Of a stretch of DNA of 64,000 nucleotides, positions 25,601 to 32,959 are shown one piece after another. The notes below the pieces were generated by a model, which was not told where the DNA came from, did no database searches, and saw nothing but the letters and a program-made list of their open reading frames with translations. Source of the stretch: Leptasterias polaris. Taxonomy: Eukaryota > Echinodermata > Asteroidea > Forcipulatida > Asteriidae. Position numbers and translations under genes: made by a program. Location: contig JAZGTN010000037.1 in NCBI GenBank assembly GCA_037783415.1, forward strand, positions 1,674,001 through 1,738,000, in the 5' to 3' direction. How positions within the stretch are numbered: position 1 is the first letter of the stretch; each line of letters starts with the position of its first letter.

Positions 25601-28600
25601 CTCTCTTCTTTTATTCATTTCTTGTTATCCTAGGGAAATCTTTCTGTCAAACACTGAAGGTGTACATATTTTTACTGAATTGTCTTCCTTCTGTTTGTTA
25701 ACTGGAAGGATTCTTTTAAAAACACAAAAGATGTCAAAAGGTTTTGAAAAGTAAAATAGTACAAGAGTTGAAGCCTGAAAAAATATGAATTTCTTCAAAA
25801 ACTAAGTGTACTGGACTGATGTAAGCTAGATTTTCGAGCTGATACACAGACAAAAACTGCCTTGCCCTCACAAGAACAAGGTTTTAGGCATCAACCTCAT
25901 CAAGCAAAAAAAAAGTAGCTCAGCACAAAACAACTTTTCCTTACCAGAATAAGGTCACCAGCCAAAATACAATATCACAGACACAAGCACCGTCTTTGAC
26001 TGGTTTTGAGCTAAGATTTGCTTAGCATTAGCAGATTTTATTAATTTTAAATTCTGGTTTAGCAGCTCTATGAAATTGGACTCAGACCTGTCACTTGGTC
26101 TATTTGGGTACATCAGGCAGGCCCATAACCAGGAATCATTATTTTTTTTGGGGGGGGGGTGGCAAATATGAATGATTAATTATTATTATTATTTTTTTGG
26201 GGGGTGACAATTATGAAAGAAAATATACAGGTCACCGCGTTAGCTCTGCCTGTTTTGCAGTAACGCTGGGGGAGTTGGATTTTTTTTTACAAAGGCCTAA
26301 TTCTTTGCACTTATTTTTTTTTATGCGCACCATTTTGTTTATTATTTTGGCAGATTTTTAATTTTTTATTTTTTTTATCTTAGGGGGGCTGGATCTCTCT
26401 CTATCTCTCTTTTTTTGTTTTTTTTCTTTTGGGGGGGGGGGGGGGAGGGGGCGTTAGTGTAAACTGGACCAGCTAAATCTTGATTTGCGAGACCAAAGCT
26501 TGTTTACCTTGAAATACAGGTATCCACTTTAATGCAGGGGACCAGTTCAAGTAACACATCACAATCACACAGCCGTTGTGAGGTTTCACTTCTTGACAAA
26601 AGGAAACCGTCTAAACTTTTTTTGGGGGTACACCCATGATGAATAATTTCAGTTCAGGTACACTTAGCATTGACTATCGACTGAAACTCGTTAATGATGG
26701 CCGGAAGCCTTTTTTATAACGGCTTTTGTTATGAGCTTATTTAAGTTTGCAATGGAGGGGGTGGAAACATTCATGAAAGATTACAAGTAGCCTTGGCATT
26801 AAACTTTTGAATTTTTCACTGGTTTTAGTTGAATGACTACTGTAACTGAAGTTTGCTTTACTTGATATTTCAAAACTTTTGATAAGAAAGGTACTAGTTG
26901 TATTTAACTGAAATTGAATCACATGTTTTAGGCCTACTATTTTCATGGCTCAAATTTTGATTCTGGTCTTGGTACAAACAACTCCTGTCCAGTGAACAAA
27001 ATTTTGAGCTACAAACCCTGTGGTCTTCTTATGGATGTCCCCCCCCCCCCCCCCCCCCCCCCGCCCAAATTAGAGCCCTATATATTATTGTAACCATATT
27101 AGTTCACATAGTCTTATTCTGTCTTCATTAAATATCGAAGCTTCTCATAATGTTGTTGGTTACAACAGGCATACCTACCACAAACTTTTGCCTTTCTGGC
27201 CATGCCCCGAATTTCCAATAATCCTTTAATTGTTCTTTTTTATTGTGTTGATGTTTTTTTTTTCTTTGTTTGAGTGAAAATAGATGTCTTAAAATGAAAT
27301 GAAACTAAATGCCGAGCAATTTTTCCATGAATTCCAGGCCTGGAATTACACAGGTCATGGAGGCCACGGCCTCTATTGCCCCTGGTCTTGGCCTTGGTGC
27401 CCCTTCAAAAGTTTCCCATAGACTTTAAGATTTTCACAATTTGCAGGGCTCGATTTAGTCACTAGCCCGGCGTACAATCACGAGTCAAGAGTGCTGCGGG
27501 CTAGTCAAACGTGCTTCTGGGAAGCCCGGGCGGGCTAGTCAGAAATTGTTCTACATACCAACGTAAAAAAATCCACTCGAAAAGTGTCGCGAAACTCTGC
27601 CACATTGCGATCACAATGTACACACAACGCACGATCCCGTGCGACACACACACAAGCATATCGTTTCCAATTTACAGACTTGTAGTCTTCGCTATTTCGC
27701 TACGTTTCGTGCAACAAAAAATACAAGAAACATTGAACGCTAGAGGGCGTTTCACACCGATTCGATAGCGCGAAAGTAATCGCCCTCTATTGATGAAATT
27801 ACGCTATAGCATACAAAAACCAGTAACAAACGCCTTGACTAAATATAGCCTGTCTGCGCATGCTCAGGAAAAGGGGTTATTCCCCGACATTGCAATAATA
27901 TTCTTCGCTGGTGTGCGCGCTAACCATCTAAACAGCATTGTCATTGCTGGTACTCGTGCACATTTTGTCCGCAGCATGGTCAACTGAGCACATTTCCGTG
28001 CAAAGTTTAGCTTATTCGCAAAAAAATACAGATTGTTCAGGCTTCATTCTACAAAAAAGACCCATTTAGGATACCCTTGATGAACAAAAGAATATTTAAC
28101 TGTAACATGTAAGATTGTTTCTTTCTGATTTTGTTTTGTTTTGTTGTATTTTGGGTGTTTATTTTGGGGGAATGCGCTCGGAATTTGGTTTTCAAATTTC
28201 AGGCTAGTGAAAAATTGTCGGCAGCATGGTTTACTGAGCACATTTCTGTTGATTTTTTTTTGCTTGTTCACAAAAAACTTCAGCTATTTTTGGCTTCATT
28301 CTACAAAAATTACCGTTTTAGTATACCCAAAGAATATTTAACTGTAAAATGTAAGATTTTTTCTTTCTGATTTTGTTGTATTTTGGGGCTTTATTTTGGG
28401 GGGATTGCGCGGAATTTCGTTTTCGAATTTCGGGCTAGTGAAAAATTGTGCAGGCTAGTCAAACTTACAGTTGACTAGCCCGGCGGGCTAGTCATGTAAA
28501 AAAGTTAGCGCAAGGCCTGACAATGGAAGTGGCCTTTGCAAAATGAAAACGCCAGCTCTCTTCCAGTCCTGAAATTCCCATCTTGTTGTAATTTGTCGCA

Positions 28601-30955
28601 CATTTTTAATTCTTTTTTATATCATGATAACAAATTAGTTGCTTTAAATTTTTTATTTTTATTATTATTATTTTTTTTTGGGGGGGGGGGGGGAGAGGGG
28701 AAGTAAACTGTAAGTAAAAACCTGATTAAAATGAAGTAACTTTAGCCTGTGCCTGTGGTCACTGAGCATTTATTGTGCGGCTTCAATTCAATGTCAGAGT
28801 AATAGTATGCCTACAGAACCAAGATCTCCACAGCAGGGTGTCAGAGTTGGATGCAACCTCTCTCTGACAATGCATCCAAGGTTTCGTACATGAATGTGCA
28901 GTAGGCCTACACCTAATGAGCCATCACCTTTCACTTTCGAGACTAATTTTCTTTCCTTTCCAAATAATAAGAGAAGAAAAAAAACCTTGTTCTAGAACTA
29001 CAAATCTAGTTCCAAAAAAAAGCGCTACAATAAACACTGTAAATGTCATGTAGACACAAAATAGTGTGTACAGTGTACATTGTGTCAGTGTGCATTATTT
29101 GTCATGTCCAAACTGGTCAAAATATCTGGTCCTTGTGAATGACTTTGGTGGATATGTTTGAAAATAGAGGAAAAATTACTTTTGCCTTGCATAAGCCATT
29201 AAGGATACGCTTGCCTCTACCGGTTGATATTCAATGCAAAAGGGGGTGGGGGAATTGCCAGAAACAATTTGCCCTAAAAATGGCAAACCCTGACAAAATG
29301 CATCAGGAAAATCCATTTTGTTTTGTTTTGTTGTATTTTGGGGGTTTATTTTGCGGGGTGATTGTGCTGGAGTTTTTAGTTCGCGAATTTTGGGTTAGTA
29401 AAAAAATTGTGCTGGGTAGTCAAACCATGGTCAAACGTACAGCTGACTAGCCCGGCGGGCTAGTCAAGTCAAAAAGTTAGCGCAAGGCCTGTAAGTTGTT
29501 AATTCCCTTTGTACTTACAAGAGGCTGTTATTGTTAGTTTAAGTATGGACATAGAGTGGCAAGGATAAGGTCAATACATGGAGAACAATCTTGAAACAAT
29601 AACAAATCTTTCCCTTAAAAATAAAATATTAAAAGTCCAAAAAGCTCAATCACTTTTCAAAAAATATATATTTGAGCATGCAATGGGTTTTTTTATGAAA
29701 AAATTAATTAATTAGTTTTTGCAAAACCATCTTATTAATTACCACATGGCACAAGACCAATTTACATAAACAATACTGATTTTTTTTTGATTTTTTTTTA
29801 AAATATTCACAAAACATATTATTAGAAATTATTACATTACAATTAAATTTCAAAAAAAAAAATGCTTTCCAGGTAATTTCACACCTCCCAACAGTTTAAA
29901 GATAAATTAGATTAGCATAATAAGGTCAGATCAAATGAGAATCATTTCACCCCAGTCCCTTCAGACAAAACCCAAGCCAACTGTCAAAAACCGCAAGCAT
30001 TGTTTCCACAAGGCGATTGTGGTCAGCCAATTTAGGAAGCGCCAAACGGTTATACCCAAAACCGCAAGAATTCCTGCACATCAACCGGGCTAATTCGCGG
30101 CAACTTGTTACTTGAGTTATACTTGCACATAATCAGGGTTTGTTTATAAACAAGAACAAAAGTCAAAATCTGTTGTTTTTCCCGCGAGTTTCGATCGGGT
30201 ATGATTGTTGGTAGTGTGGAAGAAAAATGAAAAGAAGCAGCCAAAACACGTGCACTGGTCGCGATCAACATTACAGCGACTGTGTGGTATGTTATGGATA
30301 ACCGGCACGCACACACACAGCAAACAAAAGCTAACGTACATGTAAATGGCCGGAGCACAAAGCATGTGCACTACACACACCATACCACAAATCAAAACAA
30401 AGCAAGGGACGCATATAATAAACCGCGGCATTTTCACCTCCTGGTCTCTCGAAATGACTCAAATAACAGCCTGTAAAATGTACTAAAACCTAAAAGGTAC
30501 TCACCAATAGCTACTGGAGGTGTGAACCATGCTTTAGGTGGAGGTGTTCCTTTATTGTGGATGTGAGACAACACTTGGTAGGCTGTATTCCGGGCTTGGT
30601 TTTGTGACTTAATCCAATCTTGTATACGTCCCTTTTCTAAACTCCCGCAAAAATACACGATTAATTTGATGTTGTTGCTTCGGCATGCACGGGCGAGATT
30701 GTCCACAAAGTGGAACATGTTATTCCATTCGCCACCGCACACCCAGTCCGTGAAACTACCGCCATAGAGTCGGTGAAGACAGCTTTCCGCATCTACCAGG
30801 AGAAACAGGGGGTTTTGACCCACCAGGGCCCGACCGCGTCGGCCGGGGCCAGCGCTCTGTTGCAGACGCTTTCTCGCAAGTTGTCCGAGATCGACTCGTT
30901 CGCATGCCTGCGGGCAAATCCGCTCAATATACTCCAAAAATCCCGCAAAACCCAT
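299..30955 (-). CDS. FAM120A: FAM120A-like gene (constitutive coactivator of PPAR-gamma-like), exons 1-10, 3' part outside window
   Basis: The ten coding exons, in transcript order, are 30955-30505, 11941-11657, 10453-10371, 7752-7530, 7405-7323, 6271-6206, 5575-5448, 2184-2157, 1599-1351 and 434-299. All have GT donors and AG acceptors and join in frame to about 577 residues. Human FAM120A is about 1,118, so roughly the C-terminal half lies left of the window. Residues 1-250 form the XPG/FEN1-like N-terminal fold (MGFAGFLEYIERICP, LVDAESCLHRLYGG, NKGTPPPKAWFTPP). Residues 250-350 keep FHWSLLG and QQLILPPLDVI. Residues 375-490 are a Q/S/E-rich linker. The block from about 490 contains APEVLRIAKHRH and RPIRQKVYGILFS. 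Known of the family: RNA-binding scaffold, FEN1-like but not shown to be a nuclease, linked to Src-family signalling and PPAR-gamma coactivation. FAM120A, B and C cannot be separated here; invertebrates may have one ancestral gene. Confidence 0.93.
435..700. repeat. Minisatellite of TCAATCAAGTTATCAC-type units
   Basis: About fifteen imperfect tandem units of 12-17 bp built on TCAATCAAGT(T/C)AT, decaying into looser AATCAATCA-rich sequence up to about 760. On the minus strand each unit reads like TGATAACTTGATTGA. The array begins at the acceptor of FAM120A-like exon 10. Confidence 0.9.
1351..1599 (-). CDS. FAM120A: FAM120A-like exon 9
   Basis: 249 bp, 83 codons, phase 0 on both sides, acceptor TTGTTTCCAG and donor GTAAGAGACTC. 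It begins with a P/S/T-rich linker (ETQPPPSSSNLSSKH) and ends in a conserved block, PPLPFVAPEVLRIAKHRH and MMPQVCQILRW. The human counterpart is PPLPPVAPEVLRVAEHRH. Confidence 0.93.
1726..2060 (+). repeat. Dispersed repeat, 'TTACTCAAAA...ATGGTTCCAAAA' family, copy 1
   Basis: It shares a long ordered set of words with 49211-49600, 49935-50240 and, inverted, 51388-51778. These include GTGTATTCCAATTA, CTTCCTGC-TGGACATAA, GCTCC-GATTTT, GGCAA-ATCTCA, CCACCTTTT, TTTTCACAGGTTAGTTT and GGTTCCAAAA. There is no coding potential. The microexon at 2157 is about 100 bp beyond its end. Confidence 0.8.
2157..2184 (-). CDS. FAM120A: FAM120A-like exon 8, 28-nt microexon
   Basis: Acceptor CTTGCTGCAG and donor GTAAGTGACTC frame only 28 bases. 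Exon 7 ends in phase 2 and exon 9 needs phase 0, so an exon of length 1 mod 3 is required, and this one fits exactly. It encodes an Arg completed across the junction and then AQSSNKASQ. Frame logic is the main support; without it the protein breaks. Confidence 0.75.
2447..4466. mobile_element. hAT-like non-autonomous element with perfect 8-bp TSD
   Basis: It begins CAGTGTTTTAGCTAG and ends CTAGCTAAAACGCTG, a 15-bp inverted terminal repeat with one mismatch. The flanks are an exact 8-bp duplication, GTCTATGA, at 2439-2446 and 4467-4474. CAG...CTG ends plus an 8-bp TSD is the hAT signature. Length 2,020 bp. No reading frame over about 70 codons and no transposase motif, so it is a deletion derivative or MITE-like element. 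It sits in FAM120A-like intron 7. Confidence 0.88.
4793..5185 (-). pseudogene. Decayed duplicate of the 3' end of FAM120A-like exon 7, split by a MITE
   Basis: 4793-4850 resembles 5404-5447 (intron just after exon 7), and 5121-5185 resembles 5444-5500 (3' end of exon 7). Shared words include GGTACCTTTGCTGGG, CTCTTGGGTCTCCC and CGCTCAGACTGTCCTC. On the minus strand the copy reads ...GACCCAAGAGTAGAAACC, a stop where exon 7 has GAG, plus a small deletion. Between the halves lies the family B MITE. Confidence 0.72.
4855..5120. mobile_element. MITE, family B (CAGGGC...GCTCTG), inside a duplicated exon-7 segment
   Basis: It starts CAGGGCCCAGTTTCCTGG and ends CATGAAATTGGGCTCTG, imperfect inverted ends; the interior is rich in CTTAC/GTAAGC words. 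Related ends and interiors occur at 10150-10325, 25850-26090, 57850-57955 and 58314-58515. It lies exactly between the two halves of the decayed exon-7 copy. Confidence 0.72.
5218..5362. repeat. Family A repeat fragment (GGGGCACCAAGG... type)
   Basis: It contains CAGGCCCGAAACTTTACC at the left and ATTTCAAGGGGCACCAAGG with CTGACCAGGGGC at the right, the order seen in fuller copies at 10852-11013 and 19163-19312. Diverged. Confidence 0.5.
5448..5575 (-). CDS. FAM120A: FAM120A-like exon 7 (acidic linker)
   Basis: 128 bp, phase 0 in and phase 2 out. The polypyrimidine tract is a TTTC repeat ending CAG, and the donor GTACCATAAG is weak. It encodes ELTDDIHSQMEEDLEK and TLETIEDSLSEGETQEE, strongly acidic and probably helical. 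A decayed copy of the 3' end of this exon and its donor lies at 4793-5185 (see findings). Confidence 0.82.
5578..5597. repeat. (GAAA)n, acting as polypyrimidine tract
   Basis: A short GAAA tetranucleotide run. On the coding strand it is (TTTC)n and forms the pyrimidine tract of the exon 7 acceptor. Confidence 0.8.
6040..6165. repeat. Possible diverged family A repeat
   Basis: It contains GTGGTGCCCTCTGGTG, TGCCCTTTGCACAG, TTCATTTTCCACATGG and TGTGCCCCTTCAAGAG, words close to those of family A at 10852, 19163 and 27340 but rearranged. Confidence 0.35.
6206..6271 (-). CDS. FAM120A: FAM120A-like exon 6 (linker)
   Basis: A 66-bp exon of 22 whole codons, phase 0 on both sides, acceptor ATTCTAAAG and donor GTAAGATT. 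It encodes DSSTPQIVVQAPEQQ then AQLDLEK. Because it is a multiple of three in phase 0, it could be skipped without breaking frame. Support is splice sites, frame and position. Confidence 0.78.
7323..7405 (-). CDS. FAM120A: FAM120A-like exon 5 (Q/S/N-rich linker)
   Basis: 83 bp, phase 1 in and phase 0 out, acceptor TTGGATCTAG and donor GTGAGTGCTG. It encodes VPKFSHYSSQSQHNN and then an N/T/Q-rich stretch. It lacks strong family similarity, as expected for the variable linker; splice sites and frame support it. Confidence 0.82.
7530..7752 (-). CDS. FAM120A: FAM120A-like exon 4
   Basis: 223 bp, phase 0 in and phase 1 out, with acceptor TTCCGCAG and donor GTCAGTTTTG. It encodes LRAQQLILPPLDVI, then VRNLPDTRNLDAVARDVF and SRTEEKIRRFKACVEYY. 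This is the conserved segment closing the N-terminal domain of FAM120 proteins (human VLPPCDVVIKAV, DLDAIAKDVF). Confidence 0.94.
8083..8220. repeat. Tandem duplication, about 88-bp period
   Basis: TACCACAGACTGCCATAAAG at about 8083 recurs as TATCACAGACTGCCACAAAG at about 8171, and both are followed by CACCTTCCAGGCTAGCAT. About 90% identical; it lies just left of the Harbinger-like element. Confidence 0.85.
8275..10081. mobile_element. Harbinger-like MITE with TTA target duplication, interrupted by a hAT-like element
   Basis: The left end AGCCCTTTTCACACGAG and right end CTCGTGTGAAACAGGCT are inverted with two mismatches and flanked by TTA on both sides (8272-8274 and 10082-10084). A 3-bp TWA duplication points to PIF/Harbinger. 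About 710 bp remain once the nested insertion at 8619-9706 is removed. No transposase. It sits in FAM120A-like intron 3. Confidence 0.75.
8619..9706. mobile_element. hAT-like non-autonomous element nested in the Harbinger-like MITE
   Basis: The ends are CAGAGCTGCCAAC and GTTGGCAGCTCTG, a perfect 13-bp inverted repeat. CAAGTGG is directly repeated at 8612-8618 and 9707-9713; the preceding G could make this an 8-bp duplication. 1,088 bp, no long frame. A small inverted pair at 9440-9500 (CATGTATGGATGCGCAGAA and TTCTGCGCATCTACATG) lies inside. Confidence 0.85.
10150..10325. repeat. Family B MITE relic
   Basis: It shares the interior and right end of 4855-5120: TACATGTACATGT, CAGTATTAGGCATT, CTGTAAGC-CAGAAT and GCTAAGCAGAGCCATGAAATTG. 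The left end is lost. Confidence 0.6.
10371..10453 (-). CDS. FAM120A: FAM120A-like exon 3
   Basis: An 83-bp exon entering in phase 1 and leaving in phase 0, with acceptor TTTTCGGTAG and donor GTAAGTGTTC. It encodes NHILTEEDLAMFHWSLLG then PDHPLNGLR. This is nearly identical in pattern to the human FAM120A segment with LPDEDLASFHWSLLG. Confidence 0.94.
10852..11013. repeat. Family A repeat, fullest copy
   Basis: It begins CCAGCCCTGACATTTCAC and ends GTAATTCCAGGCCTGG, imperfect inverted ends. The interior has TTTTGCAAAGGGCACTTCCA, AAGTCTATGGAAAAC, GAAGGGGCACCACGGC and GGCTATGGCCTCCGTG. The same order recurs at 19163-19312 and 25196-25340 and, inverted and interrupted, at 27340-28570. Confidence 0.78.
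11609..11643. repeat. (CT)n dinucleotide run beside the exon 2 donor
   Basis: About 17 CT units. On the transcript it is (GA)n starting 14 bases downstream of the exon 2 donor. Confidence 0.95.
11657..11941 (-). CDS. FAM120A: FAM120A-like exon 2
   Basis: The acceptor is TTTCCAG and the donor GTAAGAAAG. It enters in phase 1 (two bases complete an Asp codon) and leaves in phase 1. It encodes TCIRLAMRQCGITTL, the stretch HLMKLTKKGEL and LHPERFVILAALLG. These match the second half of the FEN1-like fold (CIRLAL, HALKLS and FPIFAALLG in the human protein as I recall it). A (GA)n run begins 14 bases into the downstream intron. Confidence 0.94.
13255..13445. repeat. A-rich AAATAAAA low-complexity stretch
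   Basis: Runs of AATAAA/AAATAAA on the plus strand ending in a short TATA run. Reading frames across it are compositional artefacts. Confidence 0.85.
16747..17109. repeat. 29-bp minisatellite
   Basis: About twelve head-to-tail copies of a unit containing ATCAACAAAAAATCCTAAAC followed by TCTGGAACA, with variants TCAGGAACA and TCAGAAACA. The two main variants alternate in blocks, suggesting duplication of several units at once. Confidence 0.95.
17365..18450. mobile_element. hAT-like element with GGACGATA ends and a CCAAT-box cluster
   Basis: It begins TAGCCCTGGACGATA and ends TATCGTCCAGCGCTA, inverted with one mismatch. The flanks ATGTAGAC and GCTTAGAC look like an aged 8-bp duplication. Subterminal regions repeat ATCG-rich words (ACGATAATATCGTGATATCG). 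The interior at 17940-18015 has four CCAAT boxes. No transposase; the longest frame starts at 18055 (77 codons) and is not recognised. Confidence 0.78.
19163..19312. repeat. Family A repeat copy
   Basis: It contains TTTTGCAAAGGCCACTTCCA, AAGTCTATGGAAAAC, GAAGGGGTACCAAGGCC and GGCCATGGCCTCCGTG in the same order and spacing as 10852-11013, ending TTTTCAGGCCAG. Confidence 0.75.
19413..19650. repeat. 238-bp CAG/CAA trinucleotide tract
   Basis: An unbroken run of CAG and CAA triplets with one AAT interruption. Open on the plus strand as poly-glutamine, but it lies inside an intron of a minus-strand gene, where the transcript reads CUG/UUG. Confidence 0.95.
20512..21434. mobile_element. hAT-like element, CAGGGCTCGAAATT ends
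   Basis: The left end CAGGGCTCGAAATTAAC and right end AAATTCGAGCCCTG form an inverted repeat. The flanks ATACAGTG and AATACGTG are near-duplicates. The right-end words CTTGTAAAA, GTCCAGTAAAA, CAAACCCTGCGGTCTTGTGG recur in a relic at 26967-27077. About 920 bp, no transposase. Confidence 0.72.
24719..24745. repeat. (CAG)9 run
   Basis: Nine uninterrupted CAG units on the plus strand; CUG in the FAM120A-like pre-mRNA. Confidence 0.95.
25196..25340. repeat. Family A repeat copy (diverged)
   Basis: CATTTTCATTTTGAAAAATG, GCACTTCCATTA, GAAGGTGTACCATGGCC and GAGGCTGTGACCTCTGTG follow the family A order. Confidence 0.65.
25850..26090. repeat. Family B MITE relic
   Basis: It ends TTTAGCAGCTCTATGAAATTGGA and has TTGCTTAGCATTAGCAG inside, as in family B. 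The left end is unclear. Confidence 0.5.
26967..27077. repeat. Relic right end of the 20512-type hAT element
   Basis: TCTTGGTACAAA, GTCCAGTGAACAAAATT, GAGCTACAAACCCTGTGG and CCAAATTAGAGCCCT match the last 110 bp of 20512-21434. A 24-bp C run replaces the shorter C run of that copy. Confidence 0.7.
27340..28575. repeat. Family A repeat (inverted), split by a hAT-like insertion
   Basis: 27340-27443 has CCAGGCCTGGAATTACAC, GGAGGCCACGGCCTC, TTGGTGCCCCTTCAAAAG and CCCATAGACTTTAAG. 28520-28575 continues with CAATGGAAGTGGCC and TTTGCAAAATGAAAA. Together they make one inverted family A copy. Confidence 0.8.
27444..28519. mobile_element. hAT-like element inserted in a family A repeat
   Basis: It begins CAGGGCTCGATTTAG and ends GCGCAAGGCCTG. 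The flanks are ACAATTTG (27436-27443) and ACAATGGA (28520-28527), an aged 8-bp duplication whose right copy is the original family A sequence. Near both ends it carries GGCTAGTC and ACTAGCCCGGCGGGCTAG palindromes. Inside is a 249-bp tandem duplication (27972 and 28221). Confidence 0.8.
29314..29490. repeat. Right-end fragment of the 27444-type element
   Basis: TTGTATTTTGGGGGTTTATTT, GTTAGTAAAAAAATTGTGC, TGACTAGCCCGGCGGGCTAG and GTTAGCGCAAGGCCTG match the right end of 27444-28519. The left end is absent. Confidence 0.78.
30505..30955 (-). CDS. FAM120A: FAM120A-like exon 1 (start codon)
   Basis: The ATG at 30955-30953 has A at -3 and G at +4. The exon encodes 150 residues plus one base: MGFAGFLEYIERICP, then LVDAESCLHRLYGG, FTDWVCGGEWNNMFHF and NKGTPPPKAWFTPPVAI. 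This matches the start of the XPG-like domain of FAM120 proteins. The donor is GTGAGTAC at 30504-30497 and the phase at the end is 1. An overlapping weak upstream ATG lies 13 bases 5' (see findings). The exon is more GC-rich than its surroundings. Confidence 0.95.
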
Positions 30956-31300
30956 CGTCCCGGGTCATGAGAAAGCAATTGTAGATCAAGAAGACATGGG
31001 AGAGGAAAATTTCCTTTCCAAAAATGACAGTTGTGCAAAATAATTGCACTATCAAATCCGAGGAATGTTTGGGTCTTTCAGATACCCGCCATGTGCTCTG
31101 AACCTCTAACAAAAGCACCAGTACGCATGCCTAGATCCATTAAACACAGTATTATGGGTAGCGTCGCTTTATTGGGCTCTCTTATAGCCCAAATGGGAGT
31201 GCTATGGCGCAACATTCTGCTCCTCTCGGCCATTTTTGGGCTATCATCCCTGAATTTTGACGCAGATTTTTTGAATCATTTTTAGCGTACTTGCCATCGA
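30956..31300 (-). promoter_or_regulatory. Presumed 5' UTR/promoter region of the FAM120A-like gene
   Basis: Sequence immediately upstream of the start codon, less AT-rich than the introns. It carries CGGCCATTTTTGG at about 31237 (YY1-like CCAT core) and a short inverted pair, GGGCT-CTCTTAT-AGCCC, at about 31173. No TATA box is evident. The transcription start cannot be placed from sequence alone. Confidence 0.35.
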
Positions 31301-32838
31301 TGTCAAAGCCACTTCTACAATGCATTGCTAGGTCCTCTGTTTTGGTACGTGCAGTAGTGTATGTACAGGACATGTGTGCAGGGTGTTTTTACTGCCATAT
31401 TCACATGAGTCAGAGTTTGTCACGAGTATGACATTTTCAGTTATGTTTTTTTTCTTTCTCGTGTGTGGCTAGATAACAATTTAGTTTTATTTAGATCTGC
31501 ACGTAATATATAGGCCAGTAGAAATACAAACACTGAGTCAGGTGGTGTATGGTCTGCGCGGGGGGGGGGGACCTACGAATATATGGAGGGGCGGGCGGGG
31601 CTAGAATAGGTGGGGGCGAGAATCTGGACGTTTTCAAACGGTTTATTTTGTGCTTTTAAAACTGAGTGGAGACAAAACCAGAATGTGGCCCAGGACCTAT
31701 GGCGCTGCTTATTAGCGCAGAATTCGCACCACGGCTCACCGGAAAGGGCAAAGCGTTCAACTGTTTGGAAAAAGAGTCTAATTTAAACTGGACATAATAA
31801 CAACATTGATGGCCCTAAAAATACTGCTTGCTTACAAAAAATTAATAAAAAACTTTTATTGTTATTAATTTATTTTCTGAGAATTGAGTCAAACTAAACT
31901 GTAAGTTTCGGTGAGCATTAATTCTCCAAGTTGTCAATCTTTCTCTTTCATAAAACTGACCTAGTCCTTCCTCATGGTTGTAGGCACCTACGTGTAGCAA
32001 GAACGCAATAAAAAAATGAACAAAAATAAGTGTCTAAGTTTTTACAAGTAACGCCACGCGGAACTCGTCTTAGCAGTGGACACTTTCACCCCCCCCCCCC
32101 CCCCCCCCCCCACCTCCGGCAATCTGCGTACACCTCTATAACTGATTTGCAGTTCCGTAACGTGCATTCTGATGACAGTCCTGCATTTACTACGTTACCA
32201 GTTAACACAAGCATTTGTTGAGTATACCTGTAACTATGTACATTGCATTGGAGGGGGTCGGCAAAGACATTGTTTATTTTTCATTTACATGTTTTTGTTT
32301 ATTTATTTATTTATTTATTTATTTATGTATTTATTTATTTATTATTATTTTTATTATTTCTTTATTTATTTATATTATTATTAAAAAAATAAAATTGGGG
32401 GTGGGGGGCTTATGATAAATCGAACCAGTCGGGGTTGTTTAATTTTTTTGTGGGTTCCCCCCCCCCCCCCCCCCCCCCCCCCCCATTGAGGGGCGGGGGG
32501 CAAAAGGTTCCGACTGAGACCTTGCTGAACAAGATCCTGGATGGATTTGGAACTCTCACCAGGCAATATGAGGGTAGGCATATTACAAACCACAAACTGG
32601 TGGTCAGTCCTTACTTTCCAGGGTGGCCACATTATATATTTTCTACCCACAAAAGAGTATCGTGCACCCGAAATAATTATTAATAACTATTAAGAAAGGG
32701 GGGAAAAACACAGACTTTAAATCAATGTCAACTATAACAAAACTGAGTGTCCGGGTTTCGTTTTGGGGGGTTTATTTTTTTATTATGAATTTATTAATTA
32801 GCCCTTTCTTTACAATAACAGCGGTGCAATGTTCATTA

Positions 32839-32959
32839 GCCTTTTTGAGATATGGTGGACTCTATAGGAGTACACTGTATGCTGGTTTGGGTGTATACAG
32901 ACAAATTTACCCAAACCTAATATTGTCATAGTATAGTGTCCACCATATCTCAAAATGGC
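32839..32959. mobile_element. 121-bp MITE, family E, copy 1
   Basis: GCCTTTTTGAGATATGGTGG at the left and CCACCATATCTCAAAATGGC at the right form inverted ends, flanked by TTA on both sides (32836-32838 and 32960-32962). The interior, ACTATAGGAGT-CACTG with TTTGGGTGTATAC, is shared with 52713-52835. The 3-bp TTA duplication suggests PIF/Harbinger mobilisation. Confidence 0.85.

Larger units (their letters stand above)
11942..30504. other. FAM120A-like intron 1 (18.6 kb), repeat-filled
   Basis: Exon 1 joins exon 2 in frame with no missing family sequence, so this is one intron. Recognisable contents are listed separately (16747, 17365, 19163, 19413, 20512, 24719, 25196, 25850, 26967, 27340, 27444, 29314). 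In 12000-16700, 21440-24700 and 29500-30500 I see only AT-rich sequence, short A/T/C/G runs and unassigned fragments, with no supported exon or RNA gene. Confidence 0.75.

Noticed and set aside
30710..30970. Plus-strand frame opposite FAM120A-like exon 1
   Set aside because: Shadow of the GC-rich coding exon on the other strand; no family similarity.
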